Of a DNA stretch of 64,000 nucleotides, positions 31,516 to 40,701 are shown one piece after another. Numbering within the stretch: position 1 is the first letter of the stretch; the number at the start of each line of letters is the position of its first letter. The position numbers and the translations under genes are program-made. The stretch covers positions 62,001 through 126,000 of the forward strand of contig MGTX01000031.1 of assembly GCA_001799675.1 (NCBI GenBank), read 5' to 3'. The notes beneath the pieces were generated by a model. It did no database searches. It saw only the letters and a program-made list of their open reading frames with translations, and had not been told where the DNA came from. This DNA comes from Elusimicrobia bacterium GWA2_66_18 (lineage in GTDB: Bacteria; Elusimicrobiota; Elusimicrobia; UBA1565; UBA9628).

Positions 31516-32421
31516 TTACCCCGGTTTTGGGGGGAGCTGAGAGAGAAGGGCCGCGCCCACGCAGCCCCAATCACGATCCATAGGTGCGGCCAGCGTCAGG
31601 GACGCGAAAGGCTCGCGGAAGGGCTGTTCGGCGAAGACGCGGCGCACCGGATCGCTCAGCAGGCGCCCGGCCCGCGCTACGCCTCCCAGAAGCAAGACGG
31701 CCTCGGGGTTGTAGACGAGGGTCAGGTTGGCGAGGCCCAATCCCAGCCAGGTCCCGACCTCCTCCCAGACCCGGAGCGCGCCGGAGTCGCCGGCCTTGGC
31801 CGCATCCGCGACCCTCTTCGGGGTCAGGGGCTTCGGCGGCTTGCGCATGAGACGGCGGGCCGCGCGCTGGATGCCATAGGTCCCCACATAGGCTTCGAGA
31901 CAGCCCCGCCGCCCGCAATGGCAGCGGGGACCGCTGGGCGAGAGGGTCTGGTGGCCGACTTCCCCGGCCGAACCGGTGGCGCCGCGATGGAGACGGCCGT
32001 CCAGGATGAGCCCGCCGCCCACGCCCGTGCCGAGGGTCACGCCGATCACGTGCCGTGGCTTCTTCTTGAGGGCCACGATATAGCCGCCCCAGACCGCCGC
32101 GTTGGCGTCATTCTCCACGGCCACCGGGACGCGCAGCATCCGCTCGAGCGTCCGCTTGAAAGGGAATCCGATCCACGTCTTTAGGTTCGGAGCGAAGAGC
32201 AGAGAGCCGTCGCCGGTCTCCACGCCCCCGGCCAAGGCTAGCCCCACTCCTTTGAAATTCCAAACTCGGGTGGCCGCCGCCACGCGGGAAAGGAACTCCT
32301 TCGGGGACCGCTTCGGCTCGGTCGGGATCTGAAAAGACTCATGGACCGAACCATCCGGGTCGATGAGACATATCTTGGTATAAGTCCCGCCGACGTCCAC
32401 CCCGACGAGTCTTCCCCTCAT
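31516..32421 (-). CDS. ROK-family sugar kinase
   Basis: This 301-residue kinase has the N-terminal ATP motif GVDVGGTYTKICL, the ENDANAAVWGG catalytic region and the ROK zinc site CHCGRRGCLEAYVG. GTGVGGGLILDGRLHRG is the family signature. Glucokinase or N-acetylmannosamine/GlcNAc kinase activity would be typical; the substrate is not decided by the sequence. No helix-turn-helix domain, so it is an enzyme rather than a ROK repressor. Confidence 0.88.
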   Translation of the reverse strand: MRGRLVGVDVGGTYTKICLIDPDGSVHESFQIPTEPKRSPKEFLSRVAAATRVWNFKGVGLALAGGVETGDGSLLFAPNLKTWIGFPFKRTLERMLRVPVAVENDANAAVWGGYIVALKKKPRHVIGVTLGTGVGGGLILDGRLHRGATGSAGEVGHQTLSPSGPRCHCGRRGCLEAYVGTYGIQRAARRLMRKPPKPLTPKRVADAAKAGDSGALRVWEEVGTWLGLGLANLTLVYNPEAVLLLGGVARAGRLLSDPVRRVFAEQPFREPFASLTLAAPMDRDWGCVGAALLSQLPPKPG

Positions 32422-32452
32422 CGTCGCCAGGCCGCGAGGACATCCGCGAAGG

Positions 32453-33706
32453 TCATTGTTGCCGCTCGATGCGGGCGCCGACGGCGGAGAATTTATCCAC
32501 GAGAGACTCGTAGCCGCGGTCGATGTGATAAACGCGCTGGATGATCGTGCGGCCCTTGGCGGCCAGAGCCGCGACGAGGAGCGCGGCCCCGGCGCGGATG
32601 TCCGAGGCCATGATAGGCGCGCCCGACAACCGCTCGACGCCCGCCACCACGGCGCTGCGGCCCGAGACGGCGATCTGAGCGCCCATTCGCCCCAACTCGG
32701 CGGCGTGGAGGTAGCGGTTCTCGAAGACGGTCTCGGTCACCTTGGCAAATCCCGTCGAGAGGGTCATGAGCGCCATCCACGGCGCCTGCAGGTCCGTCGG
32801 GAATCCCGGGTAGGGACGGGTCACGACCGAGACGGGCTTGGAACGGCGCTCCATGGAGAGTTCAATGAAGCCCCTGCCGCAGCGCACCTTGGCTCCGGAC
32901 TTCCTCAGGGCGGCGATCACGGCGTCCAGATGGCCGGCCTCGGCGCCCAGGAGCTTGACCTTGCCGCGCGCGGCGGCGCAGGCCAGGAGGTAGGTGCCGG
33001 CCTCGATACGGTCGGCAATGACCCTATGGCGGCATCCCTTCAGCTTCGTGCGGCCCTCGACCGCCACGGTCGCGGTGCCCGCGCCCGTCACCCTGGCGCC
33101 CAGACGCTCGAGGAAGCGACCTAGGTCCCCTATCTCGGGCTCCTTGGCCGCGTTCTTGATGACGGTGCGCCCCGGCGTCGCGGCGGCGGCCATCATGAGG
33201 TTCTGGGTCGCGCCCACGCTGGGGAAGCGGAGCCTTAATGCCACGGCTGCCAGCCGCGGCGCGCTCATGATGATGTCTCCTTGATCGGCGATGCGCCGCG
33301 CGCCCATAGCCTCGAAGCCCTTGAGGTGGATGTCGATGGGCCGCAGGCCGATCGCGCAGCCGCCGGGGATGGGCACGCGCACGAGGCCGAAGCGGGCGAG
33401 CAGGGGGCCGGCGGCCAGGACCGAGGCCCGCATCTGCTTGACGATGTCGTAGGGCGCCTGGGTCTTAAGCGAACCGGTCGAACTCACGTGCACCGTGGAT
33501 CCATCGATCTTCACCGTCTTGCCCAGGCTCTCCAGGAGCCGGAAGGTCGTGCGCAGGTCGCGCAGAGTGGAGGGCACGTTCTCCACCACGCAGGGCTCGT
33601 CGGTGAGCAGCGTCGCGATCAGGATCGGGAGGGCGGAGTTCTTGGCTCCGCTGACCTTGATCGTCCCGTTGAGAGGCGTTCCGCCCTCGATGACGAAGCG
33701 GTCCAT
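32453..33706 (-). CDS. murA: UDP-N-acetylglucosamine 1-carboxyvinyltransferase
   Basis: The 417-residue protein catalyses the first committed step of peptidoglycan synthesis. The N-terminal [16 protein letters not shown] is diagnostic, the catalytic-loop Cys is kept in [17 protein letters not shown] (so the enzyme should be fosfomycin-sensitive in principle), and [10 protein letters not shown] is present. Length is typical. It follows prmC by 7 bp in the same transcription unit. Confidence 0.95.
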   Translation of the reverse strand: MDRFVIEGGTPLNGTIKVSGAKNSALPILIATLLTDEPCVVENVPSTLRDLRTTFRLLESLGKTVKIDGSTVHVSSTGSLKTQAPYDIVKQMRASVLAAGPLLARFGLVRVPIPGGCAIGLRPIDIHLKGFEAMGARRIADQGDIIMSAPRLAAVALRLRFPSVGATQNLMMAAAATPGRTVIKNAAKEPEIGDLGRFLERLGARVTGAGTATVAVEGRTKLKGCRHRVIADRIEAGTYLLACAAARGKVKLLGAEAGHLDAVIAALRKSGAKVRCGRGFIELSMERRSKPVSVVTRPYPGFPTDLQAPWMALMTLSTGFAKVTETVFENRYLHAAELGRMGAQIAVSGRSAVVAGVERLSGAPIMASDIRAGAALLVAALAAKGRTIIQRVYHIDRGYESLVDKFSAVGARIERQQ

Positions 33707-33713
33707 GGGAAGC

Positions 33714-34570
33714 TCAATCTATCATTTTCCAGCCGACCGCGATGCGGTCGAACCCGGAGACGTCCTTCTTGATCGCGACATCCTGGAAGACGGCCGCGAG
33801 GAGGAGCTTCGAGACGGCAGGGCCCTGGCGGCGCTCGATCTCCAACGCCAGGAAACCGCCGCCCTTGAGCATCTTGGGCGCGGCGGCGACGATGGCGCGG
33901 ATAGCGTCAAGGCCGTCCCTGCCGCCGTCCAACGCCAGCCTCGGCTCGCACAGGACCTCGGGCTTGAGCGCATCCAGGTCCTTGGTGGGGATGTAAGGCG
34001 GGTTGGAGACCAGGAGGTCGGCCCACCCGCGCAGGTCCTGCCGGTCGGAGAAGAGGTCCTCGCGCACGAAACGGATGCGGTTGTGCACGTGGTGCGCCAC
34101 GGCGTTGTCCTGCGCCAGGCGCAGGGCTTTGTCGCTGACGTCGGTCGCGAACACGGTCGCCTGGGGCAAGAGTTGGGCTAAGGCGACGGCGACGCAGCCC
34201 GTGCCGGTCCCGATCTCCAAGATCCTCGGGGCGGTGATTTTCAGGGCCTTGACCAGGCGCTCGCACTCCAGCACCAACTCCTCGGTCTCCGGCCGAGGAA
34301 TGAGGGAGTCCTTCGTCACTTTGATCTTGAGGCCCAGGAAGGGCTGATTTCCGACGATGTAGGCCAGCGGCACGCGCCGGGCGCGCTCCTTGACCCAGTC
34401 CCAGAAGTTGTAGGCCTGCTTCTCGGTCAGTTCTCGCGTGCCCTGGAGCACGGCTTGCGCGCGGCCGACGCGGAGCACCTCGGCCAGCAGAAACTCGGCG
34501 CTGGCTCGAGACTCAGGCACGCCGCGTTCCTTGAGCAGAGACTCCGCCTTCGCAAGCCACGCCGCGGAGT

Positions 34571-34574
<4 letters not shown>
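33714..34574 (-). CDS. prmC: Release-factor glutamine methyltransferase
   Basis: The 286-residue SAM-dependent enzyme methylates the Gln of the GGQ motif in release factors. The catalytic NPPYIP motif is in [14 protein letters not shown]; the SAM-binding loop is [14 protein letters not shown]. It overlaps its substrate gene prfA by four bases, the classic prfA-prmC arrangement. Confidence 0.94.
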
Positions 34575-35626
<1,052 letters not shown>

Positions 35627-35648
35627 ATCGAGGTCCGGGGAAAGACGC

Positions 35649-35679
35649 CGGGCCCCGGCCTCAGGAAGGCCGGGGCCCG
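35649..35679. terminator. Hairpin after rpmE (possible terminator)
   Basis: A perfect 13-bp GC-rich stem (35649-35661 with 35667-35679) with a 5-nt loop follows the rpmE stop on the minus strand. Only a short TCTTT follows, so it may attenuate rather than fully terminate transcription into prfA. Confidence 0.55.
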
Positions 35680-35695
35680 TCGCGGCGCCGGTCCG

Positions 35696-36112
35696 CTAGT
35701 CCTTCTTGGCGGGAGCCTTTTTCTCGGCCTTGGGGGCCTTCTTGGCGGCGGCCTTCTGCTCCTTGGTGGGAGCCGTGGAAAGAATCTTCTCACGCTTGGC
35801 CGTGTGGCCGACGTGCGCGAGCTGCTTGCCCGCGCTCTTGGCGGCCTTGCGGGCCACCGTCTTGCCTTCAGTCGCCACGAAGCGTTTCTTGAAGCGGTCG
35901 ATGCGGCCCGCGGTGTCGAGGACCCGCTGCTGACCGGTGTAGAAGGGGTGAGAGAAAGCGGAGATGTCGAGCTTGACTAAGGGGTAGGTCTTGCCGTCCT
36001 CCCACGCGATGGTGTCCTTAGCGTGGATCGTGGAGCGGGTCATGAACGACTTATTAGCCTGGACGTCCTGGAAGACGACCGGACGATAGACAGGGTGGAT
36101 GGCTTTCTTCAT
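35696..36112 (-). CDS. rpmE: Ribosomal protein bL31 (type B) with Lys/Ala-rich tail
   Basis: The first about 80 residues match bL31 of the zinc-free type: [18 protein letters not shown], then [20 protein letters not shown] and IDRFKKRF, with no CxxC. A further 58-residue tail rich in Lys and Ala (ending [15 protein letters not shown]) makes the protein 138 residues, clearly longer than the usual 80-90. The tail could contact rRNA or be a disordered basic extension. AAGGA precedes the ATG; a TATACT box at 36155-36150 may be its promoter. Confidence 0.88.
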   Translation of the reverse strand: MKKAIHPVYRPVVFQDVQANKSFMTRSTIHAKDTIAWEDGKTYPLVKLDISAFSHPFYTGQQRVLDTAGRIDRFKKRFVATEGKTVARKAAKSAGKQLAHVGHTAKREKILSTAPTKEQKAAAKKAPKAEKKAPAKKD

Positions 36113-36175
36113 TTGACGGGGGTTCCTTGAGATAAAGCGGCTAGAAGTGAGTATAGCAAAAAAACGCCCGTCATT

Positions 36176-36964
36176 TTATCGCTCCCCCTCTCGAACCACA
36201 AGGGCCCTGAGGAAGGAGGCGAGCTTCTCGTTGAAGACCTTCGGGTTCTCGATGCTGGGAAAGTGCCCGGCGTCCGGGATGACGTGCAACTCCGAGCCGG
36301 TGATGCGGCCATGCATGGTCTCGGAGCAGGCCGGAGGCGTCAGTTGGTCGTGGGAGCCGACCAGGATGAGGGTCGGGAAGCGGAAGGAGGACAGGGCGGG
36401 CAGGAGGTCGGCGCGGGCGGCGAGGGCCATAAGGGCGTTCATGACGGCCTCCCGGGAGGCCGTCAGGATGATTCCCCTCAAGAAGTCCACCGCCATCGGG
36501 CTCGTCGTGAAAGTCCGAGGCGCCAAGGCTCCCCTAAGGAAAGGATCGGCGTAGGCGGCCAGGCCGTTAGTCCGGACGGTCTCGATGGCCGCGGCGCGCT
36601 TGATCTTGGCCTCGTTGCCGTCGGCCTCGGCGCGGGTGTCGCAGAGCGCCAAGGCGCGCACGCGCTGCGGGGCCTTCTCGGCCAGGCGCAGGGCGACGTA
36701 GCCTCCCATCGAATTACCGACGAACACGGCCTGATCCACGCCTCGGTCCTCTAGGGTCTCCAGCACGTCGTCGACCAGGTGTTCGATCAGGAAGGGCGCG
36801 ACCAGAGGGGTCTTGCCGAAGCCGCGCATGTCCGGCGCGAGAACCCGGAAGCCCTTCAAAGCCGCCCTCTGAGGCTCCCACATCCCCGACGACATCGGGA
36901 AAGCGTGGAGAAAAACGACGGGCGCGCCCGCTGGGATGCCGGACTCCTGGACGAAGAGCTTCAT
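36176..36964 (-). CDS. Alpha/beta hydrolase
   Basis: The 262-residue protein has the complete fold signatures: VVFLHAFPMSSGMW (oxyanion loop), nucleophile Ser in FVGNSMGGYVALRLAE, acidic residue in LVGSHDQLTPP and His in IPDAGHFPSIENP. It most resembles small esterases/enol-lactonases; the substrate is unknown. No signal peptide. It overlaps the M23 peptidase gene by four bases. Confidence 0.85.
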   Translation of the reverse strand: MKLFVQESGIPAGAPVVFLHAFPMSSGMWEPQRAALKGFRVLAPDMRGFGKTPLVAPFLIEHLVDDVLETLEDRGVDQAVFVGNSMGGYVALRLAEKAPQRVRALALCDTRAEADGNEAKIKRAAAIETVRTNGLAAYADPFLRGALAPRTFTTSPMAVDFLRGIILTASREAVMNALMALAARADLLPALSSFRFPTLILVGSHDQLTPPACSETMHGRITGSELHVIPDAGHFPSIENPKVFNEKLASFLRALVVREGER

Positions 36965-37875
36965 CTTCGCCCGATCTTGGCCTGCGGGTTGATGGCCTTG
37001 CCGTTGCGATCGCGCACCTCGAAATGGAGGTGCGGGCCGGTGGAGATTCCAGTCGAGCCGACGCGCCCGATCATGGTCTTGCCGCGCTGGACGATGTCTC
37101 CGACCTTGACCAGGATCTTGGAGAGATGGCCGTAGCGGGTCGCCTCGCCGTTGGTGTGGCGGATCTCGATGAGCTGGCCGTAGCCCTCGTGCCAGCCGGC
37201 CTGCGTGATGCGGCCGCTGCGCGCGGGGTAGACGGGAGTGCCGTAGGGCTTGGCCACGTCCACGCCGTCGTGCTGCTTGCGGCGCTTGAGGATGGGATGA
37301 AAGCGATAGCCGAAACGCGAGGAGATCCGGCCCCAGGAGGAACTCTCGAAAGGGATGCGGTAGGTGTCGAAGTTCACCTTCACGCCCGGGATGACCAGGC
37401 GGATCCCCTTCTCCATCTCGTAGGGGGCCAGAAGAGCCACTCCGGGGAGATTGTTGACGCGCACGATGAGCTCCTTGAACCTGCGCGCGGCCTCCTTCTC
37501 CTTCTGGTAGCGCGACACGACTTGGTCGAGCGTCTCGGAGTCCTTCTTGACCTCGTAGAGTTGGCCGTCGCGATTGAGCACGGTCATGCGCATGCCCGGA
37601 TACATGAGGACGAACTCGTTGTTGTTCGTGACCTGCAGGGCGTTGAGCGTCGTGCCGTAGGCTTTGGCGATGGCCCCGGCCCAGACCTCCCCCTTGCGCA
37701 CGCGATGCTCCGCGTACATAAGACGGCGGGAACGGGCCAGGATCGCCGCCGGCGCCTCGTCGGGCCCGGCCGGGGTGAGCACCGAGAAGCGCTCGAATTC
37801 CCGCGCAAGCGGCGTCGAGTAGCCCGCGCGCGCGCCGCAGGCGAGTAGGACGGCGAGGGCGACCGGGCTATCCAT
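36961..37875 (-). CDS. M23-family peptidoglycan peptidase, LytM domain
   Basis: The 304-residue protein has a short N-terminal hydrophobic segment, a LysM-like region (KGEVWAGAIAKAYGTTLNAL, about residues 60-100), then a C-terminal LytM domain. Zinc ligands are in SSRFGYRFHPI, QHDGVDVA and GPHLHFEVRD, so the enzyme looks active rather than an amidase activator only. It starts directly after the rho stop codon. Confidence 0.87.
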   Translation of the reverse strand: MDSPVALAVLLACGARAGYSTPLAREFERFSVLTPAGPDEAPAAILARSRRLMYAEHRVRKGEVWAGAIAKAYGTTLNALQVTNNNEFVLMYPGMRMTVLNRDGQLYEVKKDSETLDQVVSRYQKEKEAARRFKELIVRVNNLPGVALLAPYEMEKGIRLVIPGVKVNFDTYRIPFESSSWGRISSRFGYRFHPILKRRKQHDGVDVAKPYGTPVYPARSGRITQAGWHEGYGQLIEIRHTNGEATRYGHLSKILVKVGDIVQRGKTMIGRVGSTGISTGPHLHFEVRDRNGKAINPQAKIGRR

Positions 37876-39234
37876 CTAGCCGACCAGGTTGGACAATTCC
37901 ATGGATTTGAGGAAGTCCTTGTTCGACTTCGTGCCCAGGATCTTCTCGCGCAGGAGGTCCATGGCCTCCACCGAGGCCAGGGGAGCCAATACCTTGCGCA
38001 GGATCCAGATCTTGTTGATCTCGTCCTCGCTCAGGAGCAGTTCCTCCTTGCGCGTGCCGGTGCGGTTGATCTCGATGGCCGGGAACATGCGGCGGTCGGC
38101 CAGCTTGCGGTCCAAGTAAACCTCGGAGTTGCCGGTGCCCTTGAACTCCTCGAAGATGACCTCGTCCATGCGCGAGCCCGTCTCGATGAGCGCGGTCGCG
38201 AGGATCGTGAGGCTGCCGCCCTCCTCGATGTTGCGCGCGGCCCCCAGGAAGCGCTTCGGCCGCTGGAGCGAGGTGGCCTCCAGGCCCCCCGAAAGGACGC
38301 GCCCGGAGGACGGCGTGCAGGTATTGTAGGCGCGGGCCAGACGCGTGATCGAGTCGAGGAGGATGACCACGTCCTTGCCGAGCTCGACGTGGCGTTTGGC
38401 CTTCTCCAGAACCATCTCCGAGACCGTGACATGGCGCTCGGCCGGCTCGTCGAAGGTCGAGGCGATGACCTCTCCCTTGATGGTGCGCTGCATCTCGGTC
38501 ACCTCTTCCGGGCGTTCGTCGATGAGCAAGACGAGAATCACGGTCTGCGGGTGGTTCTTGGCGATGGCGTTGGCGATCTTCGCGAGGATGATGGTCTTGC
38601 CGGTCTTGGGGGGCGCCACGATCAGCCCGCGCTGACCCTTGCCGATGGGGCAGATGAGGTCCATCAGGCGCGTGGTGACCTCCTCGCGCGTGGTCTCCAG
38701 GTTGAAGCGCTCGTCCGGGTGCAGGGGCGTCAAGTTGTCGAAGAGAGGGCGATCCTTGAGCGTCTCCGCATCGATGCCGTTGATGCGCTTGACCTGGAGC
38801 AGGGCGAAGAAGCGCTCTCCGTCCTTGGGAGGCCTCACGAAGCCCGCCACCGTGTCGCCCTTGCGCAGGCCAAACTTCTTGATCTGCGACGGAGACATGT
38901 AGATGTCGTCGGGGCCCGCCAGGTAGGCGTAGTCCGGAGAACGCAGGAAGCCGAAGCCGTCCGGCAGGACCTCCAGGACGCCCTCGTCGAAGATCATTCC
39001 GTTGGCCTTGAGCTGGCCCTCGACGATCTTGGCGATGAGCTCCTGTTTGCGCAGGCCGCAGACGCCCTCCAGCTTGAGCTCGCGAGCGACGGCGTTGAGT
39101 TCGGAGATGGTCTTCTTGGCGAGCTCCGCCGTCTCCAGTGGCTTGAGCGGGGCCGCAGGCGCCGCCGCGGGGGATAACTCTCCGAACTGCTCCGGATTCT
39201 GGGAAGATTCGGCGGGCTTAGTCGGCGTTTCCAT
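37876..39234 (-). CDS. rho: Transcription termination factor Rho
   Basis: The 452-residue hexameric RNA helicase has an N-terminal Rho-N helical domain ([17 protein letters not shown]), an RNA-binding cold-shock-like domain, Walker [24 protein letters not shown] and [13 protein letters not shown]. An extra Pro/Ala-rich 30 residues precede the domain. Few strong intrinsic terminators are visible in this window, in line with Rho use. Its 5' end overlaps coaE by 17 bp. Confidence 0.96.
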   Translation of the reverse strand: METPTKPAESSQNPEQFGELSPAAAPAAPLKPLETAELAKKTISELNAVARELKLEGVCGLRKQELIAKIVEGQLKANGMIFDEGVLEVLPDGFGFLRSPDYAYLAGPDDIYMSPSQIKKFGLRKGDTVAGFVRPPKDGERFFALLQVKRINGIDAETLKDRPLFDNLTPLHPDERFNLETTREEVTTRLMDLICPIGKGQRGLIVAPPKTGKTIILAKIANAIAKNHPQTVILVLLIDERPEEVTEMQRTIKGEVIASTFDEPAERHVTVSEMVLEKAKRHVELGKDVVILLDSITRLARAYNTCTPSSGRVLSGGLEATSLQRPKRFLGAARNIEEGGSLTILATALIETGSRMDEVIFEEFKGTGNSEVYLDRKLADRRMFPAIEINRTGTRKEELLLSEDEINKIWILRKVLAPLASVEAMDLLREKILGTKSNKDFLKSMELSNLVG

Positions 39235-39853
39235 TCGGCGTTCCTCCGTATAACAACGTGAGACCGGCGTGTAGGGCCTTCATCTTGGCCCGGAGCTCCG
39301 TCAAGGAACCGTCATTGTCGATCGTGAAATCCGCGAGCTTCCTCTTCCTGGCCAGCGGCCACTGCGCGCGGATGCGCAGCCGCGCCTGCGCGACGGACAG
39401 TCCGTCGCGCTTGACGACGCGGCGGAGCTGGGACGAGGGACGGCAGGAGATCAGGACGGTGGCGTCGAAGCGATCTTGGAGCCCCTTCTCGAAGAGCAAA
39501 GGCACGTCCACGACGACGACGTCGTTGAGCCGCGCGATGAGTCTCTCCATCTCGCGCAAGATCGGCGGATGCACGGCCCGCTCCAAACGAACGCGAGCTG
39601 ACTTATCGCGAAACACGCGCGCCCCGAGCGCGTGCCGGTCGATGACTCCCTTCTTATTAAGGATGCCGCGGCCGAAGGCGCGAAGGATGGCGCGATAGCC
39701 CTCGCGGCCGGGACGCGACTGCTCGTGCGCGATCCGGTCCAGGGAGAACGCCGCGGCCCCGCGGCGCTTGAACTCGGCCAGAGCCGAAGACTTCCCCGTG
39801 CCGCAGCCGCCGGTCAAGCCCACGACGAAGCGCTTTGGTTTTTTGATCGTCAT
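39218..39853 (-). CDS. coaE: Dephospho-CoA kinase
   Basis: The 211-residue P-loop kinase performs the last step of coenzyme A synthesis. Walker A is [12 protein letters not shown] at residues 12-23; [20 protein letters not shown] and [12 protein letters not shown] are family phrases. The ATG at 39853 overlaps the rhomboid stop. A longer reading back through the rhomboid gene is rejected. Confidence 0.92.
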   Translation of the reverse strand: MTIKKPKRFVVGLTGGCGTGKSSALAEFKRRGAAAFSLDRIAHEQSRPGREGYRAILRAFGRGILNKKGVIDRHALGARVFRDKSARVRLERAVHPPILREMERLIARLNDVVVVDVPLLFEKGLQDRFDATVLISCRPSSQLRRVVKRDGLSVAQARLRIRAQWPLARKRKLADFTIDNDGSLTELRAKMKALHAGLTLLYGGTPNGNAD

Positions 39854-40701
39854 GACTGAAATCCTTTCTGTCGCTGCGCGTAGCGCCGCATGATGGCGCG
39901 CTCGCCCTCCGTCAGGGATTCCAGGCCGCTGGCCAGGATCTTGTCGAGGACTCGGTCCACCTCGGTCATCTGGTCCTCCTCGGAAGCGGACACGGATCGC
40001 GCGGCGCGGCGCGCGGGGCGCGGCGCGCAAGCCTCCTCTTCGTCGCGGGACAGCAGGCCCGCGATGAAGGTCTTGAATTTGAGCTTCCAGATCCGCCACC
40101 AGCGGATGTACAGGTAGCCCGTGATCATGCCGCCCAGATGGGCGAAGCGGGCCACGCCGGGAGTGGCGCTGCTGGCTCCCAGGAAGAACTCGATGGCGCC
40201 GAAGAGGAGCGCGAAATGCGCCGCTTTCATCGGAATCAGGAAATAGAGGTAGATCACCGCGTCCGGATAGAGCATGGCGAAGGCCACGAGGAGCCCATAG
40301 ACCGGCCCCGAGGCCCCGATAACCGGGATCAGCGGGTTCTGATGGAGGGCGAACGAGGTGGCGACCGTGGCGAGCGCGCCTCCCACGCCGCACAGGAAGT
40401 AGTACTTCACGAACTCCCGTCCGCCCCACTGGGACTCCACGGGCATGCCGAACATCCAAAGCGCAAAGAGGTTGAAAAGGAGGTGGAAGAAACCGCCGTG
40501 CAGGAAGAGATAGGTGGCCAGGCGCCAGAACTCGGGCAGGGGCCACTGCGCAACGCGCTCGGGGATCAGGCCCAGCTTGGGTATGAGCGGGTAGCCCAGG
40601 GATTGGATCACGAAGACCGCCGCGTTGAGAGCGATCAACGTCTTGATGGCGGGCGGCATGGACCGGAAGTCGATCGGATCGTGGCGAAAGACGCGGGTCA
40701 C
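39850..40701 (-). CDS. Rhomboid-family intramembrane serine protease
   Basis: The 283-residue membrane protein has six hydrophobic segments. Catalytic Ser is in GASGPVYGLL, the catalytic His in FAHLGGMITGY, and HLLFNLFAL carries the oxyanion-stabilising His/Asn. The C-terminal 70 residues are cytosolic and Arg/Glu-rich. The GTG start at 40701 overlaps the polA stop as GTGA. Substrates are unknown. Confidence 0.88.
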   Translation of the reverse strand: MTRVFRHDPIDFRSMPPAIKTLIALNAAVFVIQSLGYPLIPKLGLIPERVAQWPLPEFWRLATYLFLHGGFFHLLFNLFALWMFGMPVESQWGGREFVKYYFLCGVGGALATVATSFALHQNPLIPVIGASGPVYGLLVAFAMLYPDAVIYLYFLIPMKAAHFALLFGAIEFFLGASSATPGVARFAHLGGMITGYLYIRWWRIWKLKFKTFIAGLLSRDEEEACAPRPARRAARSVSASEEDQMTEVDRVLDKILASGLESLTEGERAIMRRYAQRQKGFQS

